Shown one piece after another: positions 1 through 11,082 of a DNA stretch of 64,000 bases. The translations under genes were made by a program, and so were the position numbers. The notes under the pieces were generated by a model. That model saw only the letters and a list, made by a program, of their open reading frames with translations. It was not told the origin of the DNA and ran no database searches. The DNA comes from Thiogranum sp. GTDB lineage: Bacteria > Pseudomonadota > Gammaproteobacteria > DSM-19610. Each line of letters begins with the position of its first letter. Position 1 is the stretch's first letter. Location: NCBI GenBank assembly GCA_030148775.1, contig JASBST010000015.1:1-64000 (forward strand), in the 5' to 3' direction.

Positions 1-59
1 TTGTTGAGCCCCAGGTCCTCGAACAACTTTTCTGCCATGTCGGCTTTGGTTAGCGCCAT
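1..59 (-). CDS. ihfA: Integration host factor alpha subunit, N-terminal fragment
   Basis: Only the first 19 codons lie in the window, the rest running off the left edge. They read MALTKADMAEKLFEDLGLN, the typical amino terminus of IhfA. IHF alpha pairs with IHF beta to bind and sharply bend DNA. The start lies four bases after the pheT stop, matching the pheT-ihfA order usual in gammaproteobacteria. Confidence 0.9.
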   Translation of the reverse strand, partial: MALTKADMAEKLFEDLGLN

Positions 60-63
60 GGTG

Positions 64-2433
64 TCACTCTCTCAGTGTGGCCCCGAATTGGTCTTCCAGT
101 TGGCGGGTAACGGCTGCCATCACCCTGTCAACATCCTCGTCAGTAAGTGTGCGTGAAGAATCCTGTAGAATCAAGCCAAAAGCAATGCTTTTTCGCCCCG
201 TTTCTATACCCTTCCCCTGGTAAACGTCGAATACCGTCAGACCCTTCAGGGCATCGCCGGCCCGGGCGGTGATCGCGTCACACAGGTCGCCGGCCGGCGT
301 TTCGGCACTCACGACTATAGCTAAATCGCGGCGGATTGAGGGAAATCTTGAGAGATTTTGGAAGCTTGGCACACGACGTTGATCCAGTATCTGCAAATCC
401 AGCTCAAAAAGGTACGTCTGTGCCGAAATATCGAGTTTCTGCGCCACCGCGGGGTGGATACAACCGAGCCGGCCGCGGGCCACGCTATCGATGATAATCC
501 GGGCGCACTGGCCCGGATGCAGGGCCGGATGGGTGTCCGCCTGGAAGACCGCGCCGGCGCCTACGCAATCCAGCACCGCCTCCACATCCGCCTTGAGATC
601 GAAAAAATCGACCGCGGTGTTGTCCACGCCCCACTGCTCCGGGAAACGGCTGCCGACAAGCAGCCCGGAAAGATAATTATTTTGTTTTAAATCATTGCCT
701 TGATTAATATACTTAAGACCTTGCTCAAAAAGACGGACGCGGCTCTGCTGGCGCGACAGATTGTGTCGGGCGGCGGCGATCAGCCCGACCCAATGGCTGG
801 TGCGCATGACCGCCAGCTCGGACGAAATGGGATTGCGTAAGGCCACCGGCTCCAGGCCGGGCTCGATCAGCGCCTACTGCGCCGCATCGACGAAACTGTA
901 AGTGATCGCCTCATGGTAGCAACGGTCGACCAGCAGGCTGTGCACACGCTGCAACGGTGTTTTGGTCTCCGGCACCGGCCGCATGATCAACGCGCCGCGA
1001 TTGTTGGCACTGGGCAGATTGTCATAACCGAAGATCCTGCCGACCTCCTCGATCAGGTCGGCTTCGATAGCGAGATCGTAACGATAGCTCGGCGGCCGTA
1101 CCCGCCACCCCTGACCATCGACCCTGATGTCAGCTCCCAGACGGGTGAGCATGTCGACGATCGCCGGGTCATCGGGCGCAAAACCCAGCAGGCGCCGAAT
1201 ACGTTCACGGCGCAACCGGATATCGGCCCGCGGCGGCAGATGCGCCTCGCTGAAGGCCTCGCTAACCGGCCCCGCCCGACCACCGACGATCTGCAGCAAC
1301 AGCTCGGTCGCGCGCGCCATCGCCAGTGCCTGCAAAGCAGGATCGACACCGCGCTCGAAGCGATGCGCCGAGTCGGTGTTCAAGCCGTAAGCCCGTGCCT
1401 TGCCGGCGATGGCGGTTGGCGTGAAACAGGCCACTTCGAGGAACAGATCACAGGTGTCCGCGCTGATGGCCGAATCGCGGCCGCCCATAATGCCAGCCAG
1501 CGCCAGCGGGCGTTCCTGATCGCAGATCAAAAGCGTGTCGTCCCCGGGTTCGATGCACCGATCGTCCAGCAACACCAGTTGTTCGCCCGCGCGCGGGTAA
1601 CGCACCTCGATACCGCCGTTGATACGCGCCAGATCGAAGGCGTGCATCGGCTGGCCGAGTTCCAACAGCACATAATTGGTCACGTACACCACCGGCCCGA
1701 GGCTGCGCAGCCCGCTGCGACGCAGCTTTTCCTGCATCCACAAAGGGGTGGCGGCGGTGGTGTCGACAGCGCGGATGACGCGGCCCAGATAGCGGGGGCA
1801 AGCTTGCGGTTCTTTCACGTCCACCACCAGGCTGTCGGCAACCGCGGGCGGGGTTTCCTCAATTTCTGGCGCGGTGACATCGGTGCTCGTCAGGGCACCG
1901 ACTTCGCGCGCCAGTCCTTCGATCCCCAGGCAGTCGCCCCGGTTCGGCGTCAGATCAACTTCTATACTGACGTCGTTCAACCCCAGGTAGTCGCGCAGAT
2001 CCGCGCCCACCGGCGCATCCGCCGGCAGCGCCATCAAACCCTGGTGTTCATCGCTGAGGCCCAGTTCGCGCGCCGAACATAGCATGCCGTGCGAGTCCAC
2101 ACCGCGCAGCTTGGCCTGTTTCAGCGTCATCTCGCCGATGCGACCGCCCACCCGCGCCAACGGCGCCTTCATACCGGCACGCACATTTGGGGCGCCACAG
2201 ACGATCTGCAGCGGCTCGGCGGCACCCGCGGCAACCTGACAGACACGCAGTTTGTCGGCGTCGGGATGCGGTTCGACCGACAATACCTCGGCCACCACGA
2301 CATCGCGGAACTCGGCCGCCACCGGTTCGATTGCATCGACCTCAAGGCCGGCCATCGTCAGCTGTTCGGCCAGCTGGCGGCTGTCCAGCGCCGGGTTCAC
2401 CCATTCCCTCAACCAGGCTTCACTGAATTTCAT
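64..2433 (-). CDS. pheT: Phenylalanyl-tRNA synthetase beta subunit, interrupted by in-frame TAG
   Basis: Beta chain of the alpha2-beta2 enzyme that charges tRNA-Phe. The start ATG (MKFSEAWLREWVNP) follows the pheS TGA by four bases. The product has the N-terminal tRNA-binding domain, the B3/B4 editing region and the C-terminal anticodon-binding domain. At 789 positions it is close to the usual 795. The frame contains a TAG at 874-876, codon 520 (...SFVDAAQ-stop-ALIEPG...), and family homology continues in the same frame directly after it with no missing residue. Homologues often carry Gln near here, so CAG to TAG is the simplest change. The gene is essential, so a true null allele is implausible; a base-call error or readthrough is likelier. 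I therefore annotate one CDS. Confidence 0.88.
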
Positions 2434-2437
2434 CGTC

Positions 2438-3918
<1,481 letters not shown>

Positions 3919-3931
3919 CGCTCAGTCCTCC

Positions 3932-4129
3932 CTAAACGAATGGCAGCATACGGCGGACGGCGCGCTGGTCGGCATCGTTGACCGACGCCGGCATGCCCAG
4001 CTGACGCTTGCGCTTGCTGCTTTTCTTGGTGAGGATGTGGCGGCGGTGCGACTGGCCGCGCTTGAAACCGCCATTGGCGGTCCGGCGGAACCGCTTGGCG
4101 GCACCGCGATTGGATTTCATCTTTGGCAT
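3932..4129 (-). CDS. rpmI: 50S ribosomal protein L35
   Basis: 65-residue basic protein with the L35 signature [20 protein letters not shown] and [15 protein letters not shown]. It lies between infC and rplT as in the conserved IF3-L35-L20 operon. The 113 bases separating it from infC are where an L20 operator would be expected, but I did not establish one. Confidence 0.97.
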   Translation of the reverse strand: MPKMKSNRGAAKRFRRTANGGFKRGQSHRRHILTKKSSKRKRQLGMPASVNDADQRAVRRMLPFV

Positions 4130-4242
4130 CGTTACTCTCCCGCTTCGTTAGGGGAACCGACTGACGTCCCCGGTATCGACTCGCCACCTAGGCGCGGTAA
4201 GCCCGGGACGAGTTGTGCGGCCGGGCAAACCCGGCACGGCAC

Positions 4243-4767
4243 TCACTTCTTTTTCGGCGCCAGCACCATCACCATCTGGCGGCCTTCCATCTTCGGGTAC
4301 TGCTCCACCGTACCCAGTTCCTGCAAATCGGTCTCGACCCGGTTGAGCAGGTCGCGTCCCAGCTCCTGGTGGGCCATCTCGCGGCCGCGAAACCGCAGGG
4401 TTACCTTGACCTTGTCGCCCTCATTGAGAAACTTGGTCAGGTTGCGCAGCTTGACGTTGTAGTCGCCGATATCGGTACCGGGCCGGAATTTGATTTCCTT
4501 GACCTGTATCTGTTTCTGCTTCTTGCGCTGCGCCTGGCGCTTCTTCTGTTCCTCGAATTTGAACTTGCCGTAATCCATCACCTTGCAAACCGGCGGCTCG
4601 GCTTGCGGGGAGATCTCCACCAGGTCCAGATTGGCCTCATCGGCAAGACTGCGGGCCTGCTCGATCGGCACGACGCCGATCTGCTCACCCTCGGCGCCGA
4701 TCAGGCGCACTTCCCTGGCATCAATATTCTCGTTCAGCCGGTACTTCGGTTTGTTTACTGCAGCGAT
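4243..4767 (-). CDS. infC: Translation initiation factor IF-3 (ATC start codon)
   Basis: IF-3 binds the 30S subunit, prevents premature joining and checks the start codon. The product has the N-domain ([14 protein letters not shown]), the lysine-rich linker and the C-domain ending MVLAPKKK. Homology extends upstream of the first in-frame ATG to [20 protein letters not shown]. The only suitable initiation codon there is ATC at 4767, with GGAG about ten bases upstream and just three bases after the thrS stop. This gives 174 residues. Escherichia coli infC uses AUU, and IF-3 represses initiation at such codons, so a rare start fits autoregulation. Starting at the internal ATG would remove conserved residues. 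Confidence 0.93.
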   Translation of the reverse strand: MAAVNKPKYRLNENIDAREVRLIGAEGEQIGVVPIEQARSLADEANLDLVEISPQAEPPVCKVMDYGKFKFEEQKKRQAQRKKQKQIQVKEIKFRPGTDIGDYNVKLRNLTKFLNEGDKVKVTLRFRGREMAHQELGRDLLNRVETDLQELGTVEQYPKMEGRQMVMVLAPKKK

Positions 4768-4770
4768 GTT

Positions 4771-6702
4771 TTAACTCTCCAAGACGGTTCGGCCGCGGCT
4801 CGCGATTTCCTGGCTCAGTCCTTCGGACAAAGCCGGCAAGGATAAACTGCCCAGATCCTTGCCACTGAGCTTGCGCACGGCCACAGTGTTCGATTCGGCC
4901 TCACGGTCTCCGACCACCAGCAGGTAGGGGACACGCTGAAGCGTGTGCTCGCGGATTTTAAAGCCGATCTTCTCATTTCTCAAGTCCGATTTGACCCTCA
5001 CCCCCTGATTTTTCAAGCTTTCTTCCACTTTCCGGGCGTAATCGGCCTGATTGTCGGTAATATTCATCACCACCGCCTGGTCCGGGGCCAGCCAAGTCGG
5101 CAAAGCGCCGGCATAGTGTTCGATCAAAATCCCGATAAAACGCTCCAGCGAACCAAGGATGGCGCGGTGCAACATCACCGGCACCTGTTTGCTGCCGTCT
5201 TCGGCGACATAGGTGGCGCCCAGCCGCGCGGGCATGGAAAAATCCAGCTGTATGGTGCCCAGTTGCCACACCCGTTCGAGGCAATCCTTGAGCGAGAATT
5301 CAACCTTGGGTCCGTAAAAAGCACCCTCCCCCGGCTGCAACTGCCAGTCGAGCCGCTTGTGGTTCAGGGCATCCTCCAGCGCCTTCTCCGCACGATCCCA
5401 CAAGGCATCGTCGCCGACACGCTGCTGCGGACGCGTCGACAGCTTGATAATGACTTCCTCGAAACCGAAATCGCGATAGACCTCGAACAACAGGTCGATG
5501 AACGCCGACACTTCATCCAGTATCTGTGCTTCAGTGCAGAAGATGTGCGCGTCGTCCTGGAGGAACCCGCGCACGCGCATCAGCCCGTGCAGGGTCCCGG
5601 ACGGTTCGTTGCGATGACAGGAACCGAACTCGGCCAGTCGCAGCGGCAGTTCACGGTAACTTTTCAGGCCCTGATTATAAATCTGTACATGCGCCGGGCA
5701 GTTCATCGGCTTGATGGCAAAGGTGCGCTTTTCCGACTCGGTGGTGAACATGTCGTCGTGAAATTTCTCCCAGTGACCGGACTTCTCCCACAAGGAACGG
5801 TCGATCACGGTGGGTGTATGCACTTCCTGATAGCCGTGCTGGCGCAGCTTGTCGCGGACATAATCCTGGATCTGCAGGTAGACGCGCCAGCCCCTGTCGT
5901 GCCAGAACACCATGCCGGGCGCCTCTTCCTGGGTGTGGAACAGATGCATGGCGCGGCCGAGCTTGCGGTGATCGCGTTTTTCCGCCTCTTCCAAACGATG
6001 CAGATAAGCCTTGAGTTCGTCCTTGTTACGCCAGGCGGTGCCGTAAATGCGTTGCAACATGGGATTGCGCGAATCGCCGCGCCAATAGGCCCCGGCCACG
6101 CTCATCAGTTTGAACGCCTTGGGCAACCTGCCGGTGCTCGGCAGATGGGGGCCGCGGCAGACATCGAACCATTCACCCTGGCGATAAACCGAAAGCTCCT
6201 CGCCCGGAGGAATGATGTCGTCGATGATTTCCACCTTGTAGGTTTCGCCCATGTCGGCGAATGTCTTCATCGCCTGCTCGCGCGGCCAGACTTCGCGCCG
6301 GATCGGCAGATCGCGTTTGACGATCTCCTGCATGCGCGTCTCGATATTGCGCAGATCCTCCGGGGTGAAGGGTTGCTCACGCGCGAAATCGTAATAAAAG
6401 CCATTGTCGATCGCCGGGCCTATGGTCACCTGCGTGCCCGGATACAGCTCCTGCACCGCCTGCGCCATCACGTGCGCCGCGTCGTGACGAATCAGCTCCA
6501 GCGCCGCATCGTCCCTGGCGGTGACTATCTCCAGTTGCGCGTCGTGCTCGATGGGAAACGTCGCGTCCACCAGACGCCCGTCCACGCGACCGGCCAGCGT
6601 GGCCTTGGCCAGACCGGGGCCGATATCCGCGGCGATGGCGGCAACCGTCATTGGCTGGGCATAAGAACGCTGACTACCGTCCGGGAGGGTGACTACAGGC
6701 AT
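4771..6702 (-). CDS. thrS: Threonyl-tRNA synthetase
   Basis: Charges tRNA-Thr in the cytoplasm. The 643 residues match the family length. They comprise an N-terminal TGS domain ([16 protein letters not shown]), an editing domain with [11 protein letters not shown] and the DVCRGPH zinc-site motif, a class II catalytic core with [10 protein letters not shown] and a C-terminal anticodon-binding domain. It is the first gene of the operon and ends three bases before the infC start. A small perfect inverted repeat abuts its ribosome binding site. Confidence 0.98.
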   Translation of the reverse strand: MPVVTLPDGSQRSYAQPMTVAAIAADIGPGLAKATLAGRVDGRLVDATFPIEHDAQLEIVTARDDAALELIRHDAAHVMAQAVQELYPGTQVTIGPAIDNGFYYDFAREQPFTPEDLRNIETRMQEIVKRDLPIRREVWPREQAMKTFADMGETYKVEIIDDIIPPGEELSVYRQGEWFDVCRGPHLPSTGRLPKAFKLMSVAGAYWRGDSRNPMLQRIYGTAWRNKDELKAYLHRLEEAEKRDHRKLGRAMHLFHTQEEAPGMVFWHDRGWRVYLQIQDYVRDKLRQHGYQEVHTPTVIDRSLWEKSGHWEKFHDDMFTTESEKRTFAIKPMNCPAHVQIYNQGLKSYRELPLRLAEFGSCHRNEPSGTLHGLMRVRGFLQDDAHIFCTEAQILDEVSAFIDLLFEVYRDFGFEEVIIKLSTRPQQRVGDDALWDRAEKALEDALNHKRLDWQLQPGEGAFYGPKVEFSLKDCLERVWQLGTIQLDFSMPARLGATYVAEDGSKQVPVMLHRAILGSLERFIGILIEHYAGALPTWLAPDQAVVMNITDNQADYARKVEESLKNQGVRVKSDLRNEKIGFKIREHTLQRVPYLLVVGDREAESNTVAVRKLSGKDLGSLSLPALSEGLSQEIASRGRTVLES

Positions 6703-7123
6703 GCTTCATCTCCAGTGGTGACCACTACCAAAGGCCACTTGTCTCGTAAAACCATTGAATCCCTAACAACCGCCCGGCTATCGACCCAGTCGGGTGCTTC
6801 GGGCCGGGCATTTATCGCAATGACGAAATGATACCGGTGAAAAGCGGCACGAACAAGCAAGCGGACGGCATGCACGGATGAAATTCGTCCGACTACGGAA
6901 CCCGTCTGTAGGACTGTGTCGACCCCGGTCACAAGCCGCCTTTTTTTTTCTTGCCGGCTGCCGCCGTCGCTGTCAATCTGTCACCGGCGCCGGAAAGCGG
7001 CACTGCGCTGGCGATCGACGTCGCCGCGCGAAAGCGCCGAGAGTGGGTGCAGGAATCTTTCGCCGGAAACAAAAACAAACGACTGACGGACCGTTGCGGT
7101 CTTACGCCAGTGTAGGGGGCAAC
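6703..7123. other. Divergent intergenic region between thrS and the lipoprotein gene
   Basis: About 420 bases with no convincing gene. The thrS side would form a GC-rich leader including a GCCCGGC/GCCGGGC pairing around 6760-6800. Promoters for both directions are presumably here, but I do not see clear -35/-10 pairs. Confidence 0.4.
6714..6726 (-). promoter_or_regulatory. Perfect hairpin abutting the thrS ribosome binding site
   Basis: AGTGGTGACCACT is a 6-bp inverted repeat with a one-base centre, immediately upstream of the thrS GGAG (6713-6710). In Escherichia coli ThrRS represses its own mRNA by binding anticodon-arm-like hairpins in the leader. The position would suit translational control, but the mechanism here is inference, and a one-base loop would open in RNA. 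Confidence 0.3.
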
Positions 7124-7870
7124 ATGACCGATAAACGTATCGCCACGCCTTGGGCGACCATGGCACTGGCGGGCGCCGCATTGACTGGTTGCGCCACTAT
7201 GCCCGCCGATTCATGCGCGCCGCAACAGCGCGAAATCGTTCGTTTGCAGCAGGCCCTGGCGGCCCGCGAAACTGAGATAAAACAACTCAACGCGCAGAAA
7301 AATCAGCTCAAAGCTCAAAAAAAGGGGCAGACCGAGGAACTGGCCGAAACGACCACCGAGGCCGCCCGCGTGGAAGTGAAGCTGCGGCGTTTCGCCAGCG
7401 AAGCGGAAGTGGCCTCGCGCCTGGCCGAGATCGAGGTGGCCATGGAGAGCCTACGTACCACTGCCGCTGCTGACGCCACCGCACCGATGCGGGCCACGGC
7501 CCAACATCTGCTCAATCGCGCCACGTCCGCCTTCAACCGCGAGGAACTGAGCAAGGCAGTGGAGCTGGCGGCGCAGACTGAGCAACTGATCGATATGCTC
7601 AAGGACAACCGGTCATTCGCCGCCAACGGCGCCGCACCGGAAGTCCCGTTCAAACTCGGCGTGCCGCTGGCGACGGCCACCGACGCCCGCTTGCGCCGGG
7701 AACCCCACATGGATGCGCCCATCATTGAGGTTCTGCCGCAGACAACGCCGGTATTGGCGCTGGCCTACCGCGGCGCCTGGCTACGCATACATACGGAAGA
7801 CGAAGGTTCGGGCTGGATATTAGGGAAATTACTGACCGCGCGGGAATCCACGCCTCAACCGGAGCAATGA
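7124..7870 (+). CDS. Predicted lipoprotein with coiled coil and SH3-like domain
   Basis: 248 residues. The start follows GGGGG by about five bases. A signal peptide ends in a lipobox (AGAALTGC), so the mature protein should be lipidated at about Cys24. Residues about 35-90 form a charged, Gln/Lys/Glu-rich coiled coil. The C-terminal part (ATDARLRREPHMDAPIIEVL ... GAWLRIHTEDEGSGWI) resembles a bacterial SH3 domain, often cell-wall associated. A frame running upstream to about 6878 is low-complexity Arg-rich and lacks support. Its end overlaps the convergent cyclase gene by 16 bases. Specific role unknown. Confidence 0.8.
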   Translation: MTDKRIATPWATMALAGAALTGCATMPADSCAPQQREIVRLQQALAARETEIKQLNAQKNQLKAQKKGQTEELAETTTEAARVEVKLRRFASEAEVASRLAEIEVAMESLRTTAAADATAPMRATAQHLLNRATSAFNREELSKAVELAAQTEQLIDMLKDNRSFAANGAAPEVPFKLGVPLATATDARLRREPHMDAPIIEVLPQTTPVLALAYRGAWLRIHTEDEGSGWILGKLLTARESTPQPEQ

Positions 7871-9483
7871 ACGCGGTTGCGCCCGGCGTGCTTGGCCGCG
7901 TAAAGCAGTTGATCGGCGCGGGCGACCACCGCGTCGGCGGCCCCATCATCGTCGCGCACACCGGCCACGCCGATGCTCAACGTCACCCGCAGCGTGTGGC
8001 CGTCGAATGACACCGACGCCGCCTCCACCTGGTGGCAAATGCGTTCGGCCAGTTGTCGCGCCGTGGCCAGGGTGGTTTCCGGCAACACCAGAACGAACTC
8101 CTCTCCGCCGTAACGTGCGGCAAAGTCCACGCTGCGAACGCTTGCCGACAACAACGCCGCGACCTGTTTCAAGACCTGGTCGCCGGCTTGATGCCCGAAA
8201 CTGTCGTTGAGGCGCTTAAAATGGTCGATGTCCAACATGAGCACCGCAAAGGGGCGTCGATGGCGCCGATAACCGGCGAACTGATGGCCGAGGATCTCGT
8301 CCAGTTTGTTGCGGTTGTACAGCCCGGTCAGCCCGTCGGTGACCGACAGAGTCTGCAGCAGTTCATTTTTTTGCTGTAGCGCAAGATTGGCCGCCTCCAC
8401 CTCCGACTGGCTCTGACGCAGATTGCCGGTCATCTGGTTGAACACCCGGGTCAAATGACCGATTTCGTCTTTGCTGGCGATCGGCAGACACACACTGAGA
8501 TTGCCTTGCGCGACGCGATCGGCGGCGCCGGCCAGATCGTTGAGCGGCATGACAATGGAGCGCCCTATCCGCCAACCGGCAAACCCGACCAACAATGTCA
8601 GCCCGGCCAGCAGGCCCAGAAAAAGATTCCGCACCTCCCGCCAGTCACTGTAGATTTCGCTACGCTCGCGTTCGGCGACGATCAGGATGGGCAGTACGGC
8701 CGAGCGCTGCGCCATCCCCAGTACTTTGACGCCGAAGTGACCGTCAAAAGCGCTGGGTACGCCCGGGTGCTGCCGCAGTCGCCGCAATACCGGTGCGGCC
8801 AGTACCGGGAACTGTCCGACCCGTCGCTGTGTATCGAGCAAGGGTCTGCCGGCGAGATCGACCAGAACCAGATCGCCGGGAGAATTCCCCACCACGTAAT
8901 CCAGGCGCGATTGCAGTGCATCAAGTTTGATGACCGCGACCAGTTGCCCTATTACTTTGTCGTCCAACGACAACACCGGGACGGCGAGACTGAATACCAC
9001 CTGTTGGTACGCGGCGTCCCAATGCGGCGGCGCCAGGACAGTACTGTCGTCCCCCGCGGTCGGTGGCCCGGGATCGGATAACCGGTATCGGGTGGGCGCG
9101 AGGGCGCTGCTGGCCACGCGCTGCCCGCTCGCGTCCAGAACCGTCAGTTCCAGCAACGGATCGAGCTTTTCCTGCACCAGACGCAGATAGTGCGGCAACG
9201 CCTGCGATGTCCGGTCTTGCGGTTGGTCGGCGTGGCGCGCGAGCCCTTCCACCACCGCCTGCGAAGTGGCCAGCACACGCAAATTGTCGGTCTGTTTTTT
9301 GACCCAGTATTCCAGTTCCCGACCGGCGTCGTCGGTCAGCGTGCGTAATTGGTGGGTGACGTTGTCGTCAATGATGACCTTGTATTGCCAGAACAGCAGC
9401 AGCCCGAGCCCCAGGGAGGGAACCAGCGTGGCCAACAAGGAAAAAAACAACAGTTTGTTTTTGATACTGCTTCGCGAAAACAC
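7855..9483 (-). CDS. Membrane-bound diguanylate cyclase (sensor-HAMP-GGDEF)
   Basis: Predicted to make cyclic di-GMP in response to a periplasmic signal. From the GTG at 9483, which has AAGGGG upstream, the protein is 542 residues. A transmembrane segment at about 8-32 is followed by a long periplasmic Cache-like region, a second membrane segment near 300, a HAMP domain, a short coiled coil and a GGDEF domain. The signature is GGEEF at about residue 460, a catalytically competent variant. RSVD lies five residues upstream, matching the inhibitory I-site. A longer reading from a TTG at 9564 is possible but has a poorer ribosome binding site. No EAL domain is present. Confidence 0.9.
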   Translation of the reverse strand: MFSRSSIKNKLLFFSLLATLVPSLGLGLLLFWQYKVIIDDNVTHQLRTLTDDAGRELEYWVKKQTDNLRVLATSQAVVEGLARHADQPQDRTSQALPHYLRLVQEKLDPLLELTVLDASGQRVASSALAPTRYRLSDPGPPTAGDDSTVLAPPHWDAAYQQVVFSLAVPVLSLDDKVIGQLVAVIKLDALQSRLDYVVGNSPGDLVLVDLAGRPLLDTQRRVGQFPVLAAPVLRRLRQHPGVPSAFDGHFGVKVLGMAQRSAVLPILIVAERERSEIYSDWREVRNLFLGLLAGLTLLVGFAGWRIGRSIVMPLNDLAGAADRVAQGNLSVCLPIASKDEIGHLTRVFNQMTGNLRQSQSEVEAANLALQQKNELLQTLSVTDGLTGLYNRNKLDEILGHQFAGYRRHRRPFAVLMLDIDHFKRLNDSFGHQAGDQVLKQVAALLSASVRSVDFAARYGGEEFVLVLPETTLATARQLAERICHQVEAASVSFDGHTLRVTLSIGVAGVRDDDGAADAVVARADQLLYAAKHAGRNRVHCSG

Positions 9484-9879
9484 AATGCCCCTTGCTTGCA
9501 CCCGCTGGATCGCAGTAAAAACATTACACTCAAACCGAGCGCCGGAATCAGGCACCGATCCCAATTTTAACCGGTTGTTCCCGGCTGGTTGTTCTTCTTC
9601 GCGGTTCCCGGACCGCCGCCGTCGTCACTAATATGCCCACAGCATCGAGACGCACGAGGAAGGGAATGGCGCAGGGCCCGCGGATCGCCTTCAGACGGCT
9701 CAGCGCCGGCTTTTCCTCTGAAGAGGTCCGCCTACGACGACGCCGGAAAAAACTCCGCGCGATGGTCGCCGATGCACGCGCGAGACAGCCTGGGCGGGAT
9801 TATCGGCACAGCCCCCGTTCCGGAACCGCGATTGTTGCAGAGTCATACTGAAAACATCCATGTCATCATGTACTTAAAT
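9484..9879. other. Intergenic region between cyclase gene and tRNA-Val
   Basis: About 400 bases. Short arginine-rich frames exist on the plus strand around 9589-9885, but they lack good ribosome binding sites and show no recognisable family. The cyclase promoter is presumably at the left end; I see nothing else I can support. Confidence 0.35.
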
Positions 9880-9956
9880 TGGTAGGCGCGATTGGATTCG
9901 AACCAACGACCCCCACCATGTCAAGGTGGTGCTCTAACCAACTGAGCTACGCGCCT
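9880..9956 (-). tRNA. tRNA-Val (GAC)
   Basis: 77 bases including an encoded CCA. The 7-bp acceptor stem is AGGCGCG/CGCGCCT. The D-arm reads TAGCTCAGTTGGTTAGAGC, the anticodon arm CCACC-TTGACAT-GGTGG gives anticodon GAC, and the T-arm carries GGTTCGAATCC. All stems pair cleanly. Confidence 0.97.
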
Positions 9957-10404
9957 GTCGTCGAACCGCTGCATTATAGGGGGCCGGTTAGGCATGTCAA
10001 TGCGACACAAGCGCGGGCGGCACGCACTTGCAGCCGAACGATCCTGTGCCATGCTTAGCACGGAGGCTGTTATGGTGCATCTCCCCTGCTCGGCGCTGGC
10101 ATCGGATCCGACGCGCTATTTTGTTGACGCAGACGGCGTCATCGTAAGCTTTTACGGCACAATCGCGGCGGTCGGTCTTTCCGCTGCTCCGGGCGGTTAC
10201 CACCGTTCACCAACGCATCCTCCACCGGCGAGCCAACCACCGCCCCATTTACCCCACCCGCGACGGCTGTTGCGCATGCCCGGCGTTTCCGCGCCCTGGT
10301 GGGGACCATCGCGCCACCCTGTGGTGCAAACCGCCGGCTCCAGCGCCGTCGCTTCCGACGCCCACACACCCGCTGGGGCGCCCCCACCCGAGGAGAAAAA
10401 TGCT
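9957..10404. other. Intergenic region upstream of the ferritin-like gene
   Basis: About 450 bases holding the tRNA-Val promoter and the leader of the ferritin-like gene. An open frame runs through it in phase with that gene, but its translation is Pro/His/Arg-rich without family resemblance, so I treat it as noncoding. Confidence 0.35.
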
Positions 10405-11055
10405 ATGAGAACCTTATCGCTCGCCCCCGTCAGCCAGTATCGCGAAGCCATGGGGCAACTATTGGTCCTGTATACCCAGGTCGATCGCCTGATCATGGAA
10501 ATCTGCGCCGAACGAATCGCGACCGCGCCGGACGAACCGGCCAGACTGGCGCTGGCCAAACAGGTCGGTGACGAAAGCCGGCATGTGTGCATTCAGCGCC
10601 AATGGATGGAACGCTTCGGCACCACCACCACGCCACTGATCTCGGCGTCGCAGGAAGCGATGATCCGCGAGCACTTCCGCGGGCTGCCCTGGCTGGAGTT
10701 TCTCGCCGATCTGTACCTTTGCGTGGAGGCACTCGGCAGTGAGGCGGTGGAGAACATCGTGCCGCTGGCCGACCCCGGCACCCGGGAATCGCTGCACGTT
10801 CCCCTCAGCGACGAACAGGACCATGTCGCTTTCGGCGTTTCCCGCCTGCGAGACGAGCTGGCGCGGTTGAGTCCGGCGCAGCGGCACGCCTTTGTCGCCA
10901 CGATCCCGCAACGTATCGATCGACTCACACAGGCTTTTCACGGCCTCGGCATCGACGTGGCCGGGCTGTTCGCGCGCGTGGGTGCCGACTACGATTCGCT
11001 CAGCGCCGCAGTGGCCAGGCGGCGCGACGAACTGCTGCAGCAGGTCGCCGCCTGA
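10405..11055 (+). CDS. Ferritin-like di-iron protein beside the encapsulin operon
   Basis: 216-residue, mostly helical protein with a ferritin-like ligand pattern. Glu32 lies in helix 1, E57-x-x-H60 (DESRH) in helix 2, Glu108/Glu113 in the third helix and E137-x-x-H140 (DEQDH) in the fourth. Two ExxH motifs plus two further glutamates are the classic di-iron set, so ferroxidase- or oxygenase-type chemistry is plausible. The ATG at 10405 follows GAGGAG. The gene converges on the encapsulin gene 27 bases away. It lacks an encapsulin-targeting tail, so any packaging would need another route. The exact subfamily is not recognised. Confidence 0.7.
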   Translation: MRTLSLAPVSQYREAMGQLLVLYTQVDRLIMEICAERIATAPDEPARLALAKQVGDESRHVCIQRQWMERFGTTTTPLISASQEAMIREHFRGLPWLEFLADLYLCVEALGSEAVENIVPLADPGTRESLHVPLSDEQDHVAFGVSRLRDELARLSPAQRHAFVATIPQRIDRLTQAFHGLGIDVAGLFARVGADYDSLSAAVARRRDELLQQVAA

Positions 11056-11082
11056 ACCTGACGCCGGTCCGACACGCCGGTC

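Noticed and set aside
4945-6831. Long open frame (628 codons) on the plus strand across thrS
   Set aside because: It is antisense to an intact, well-conserved thrS; such frames arise from codon bias in GC-rich genes and its translation matches no family.
10018-10404. N-terminal extension of the ferritin-like protein
   Set aside because: The upstream in-frame sequence is Pro/His-rich and non-conserved in appearance, and a good GAGGAG precedes the ATG at 10405.
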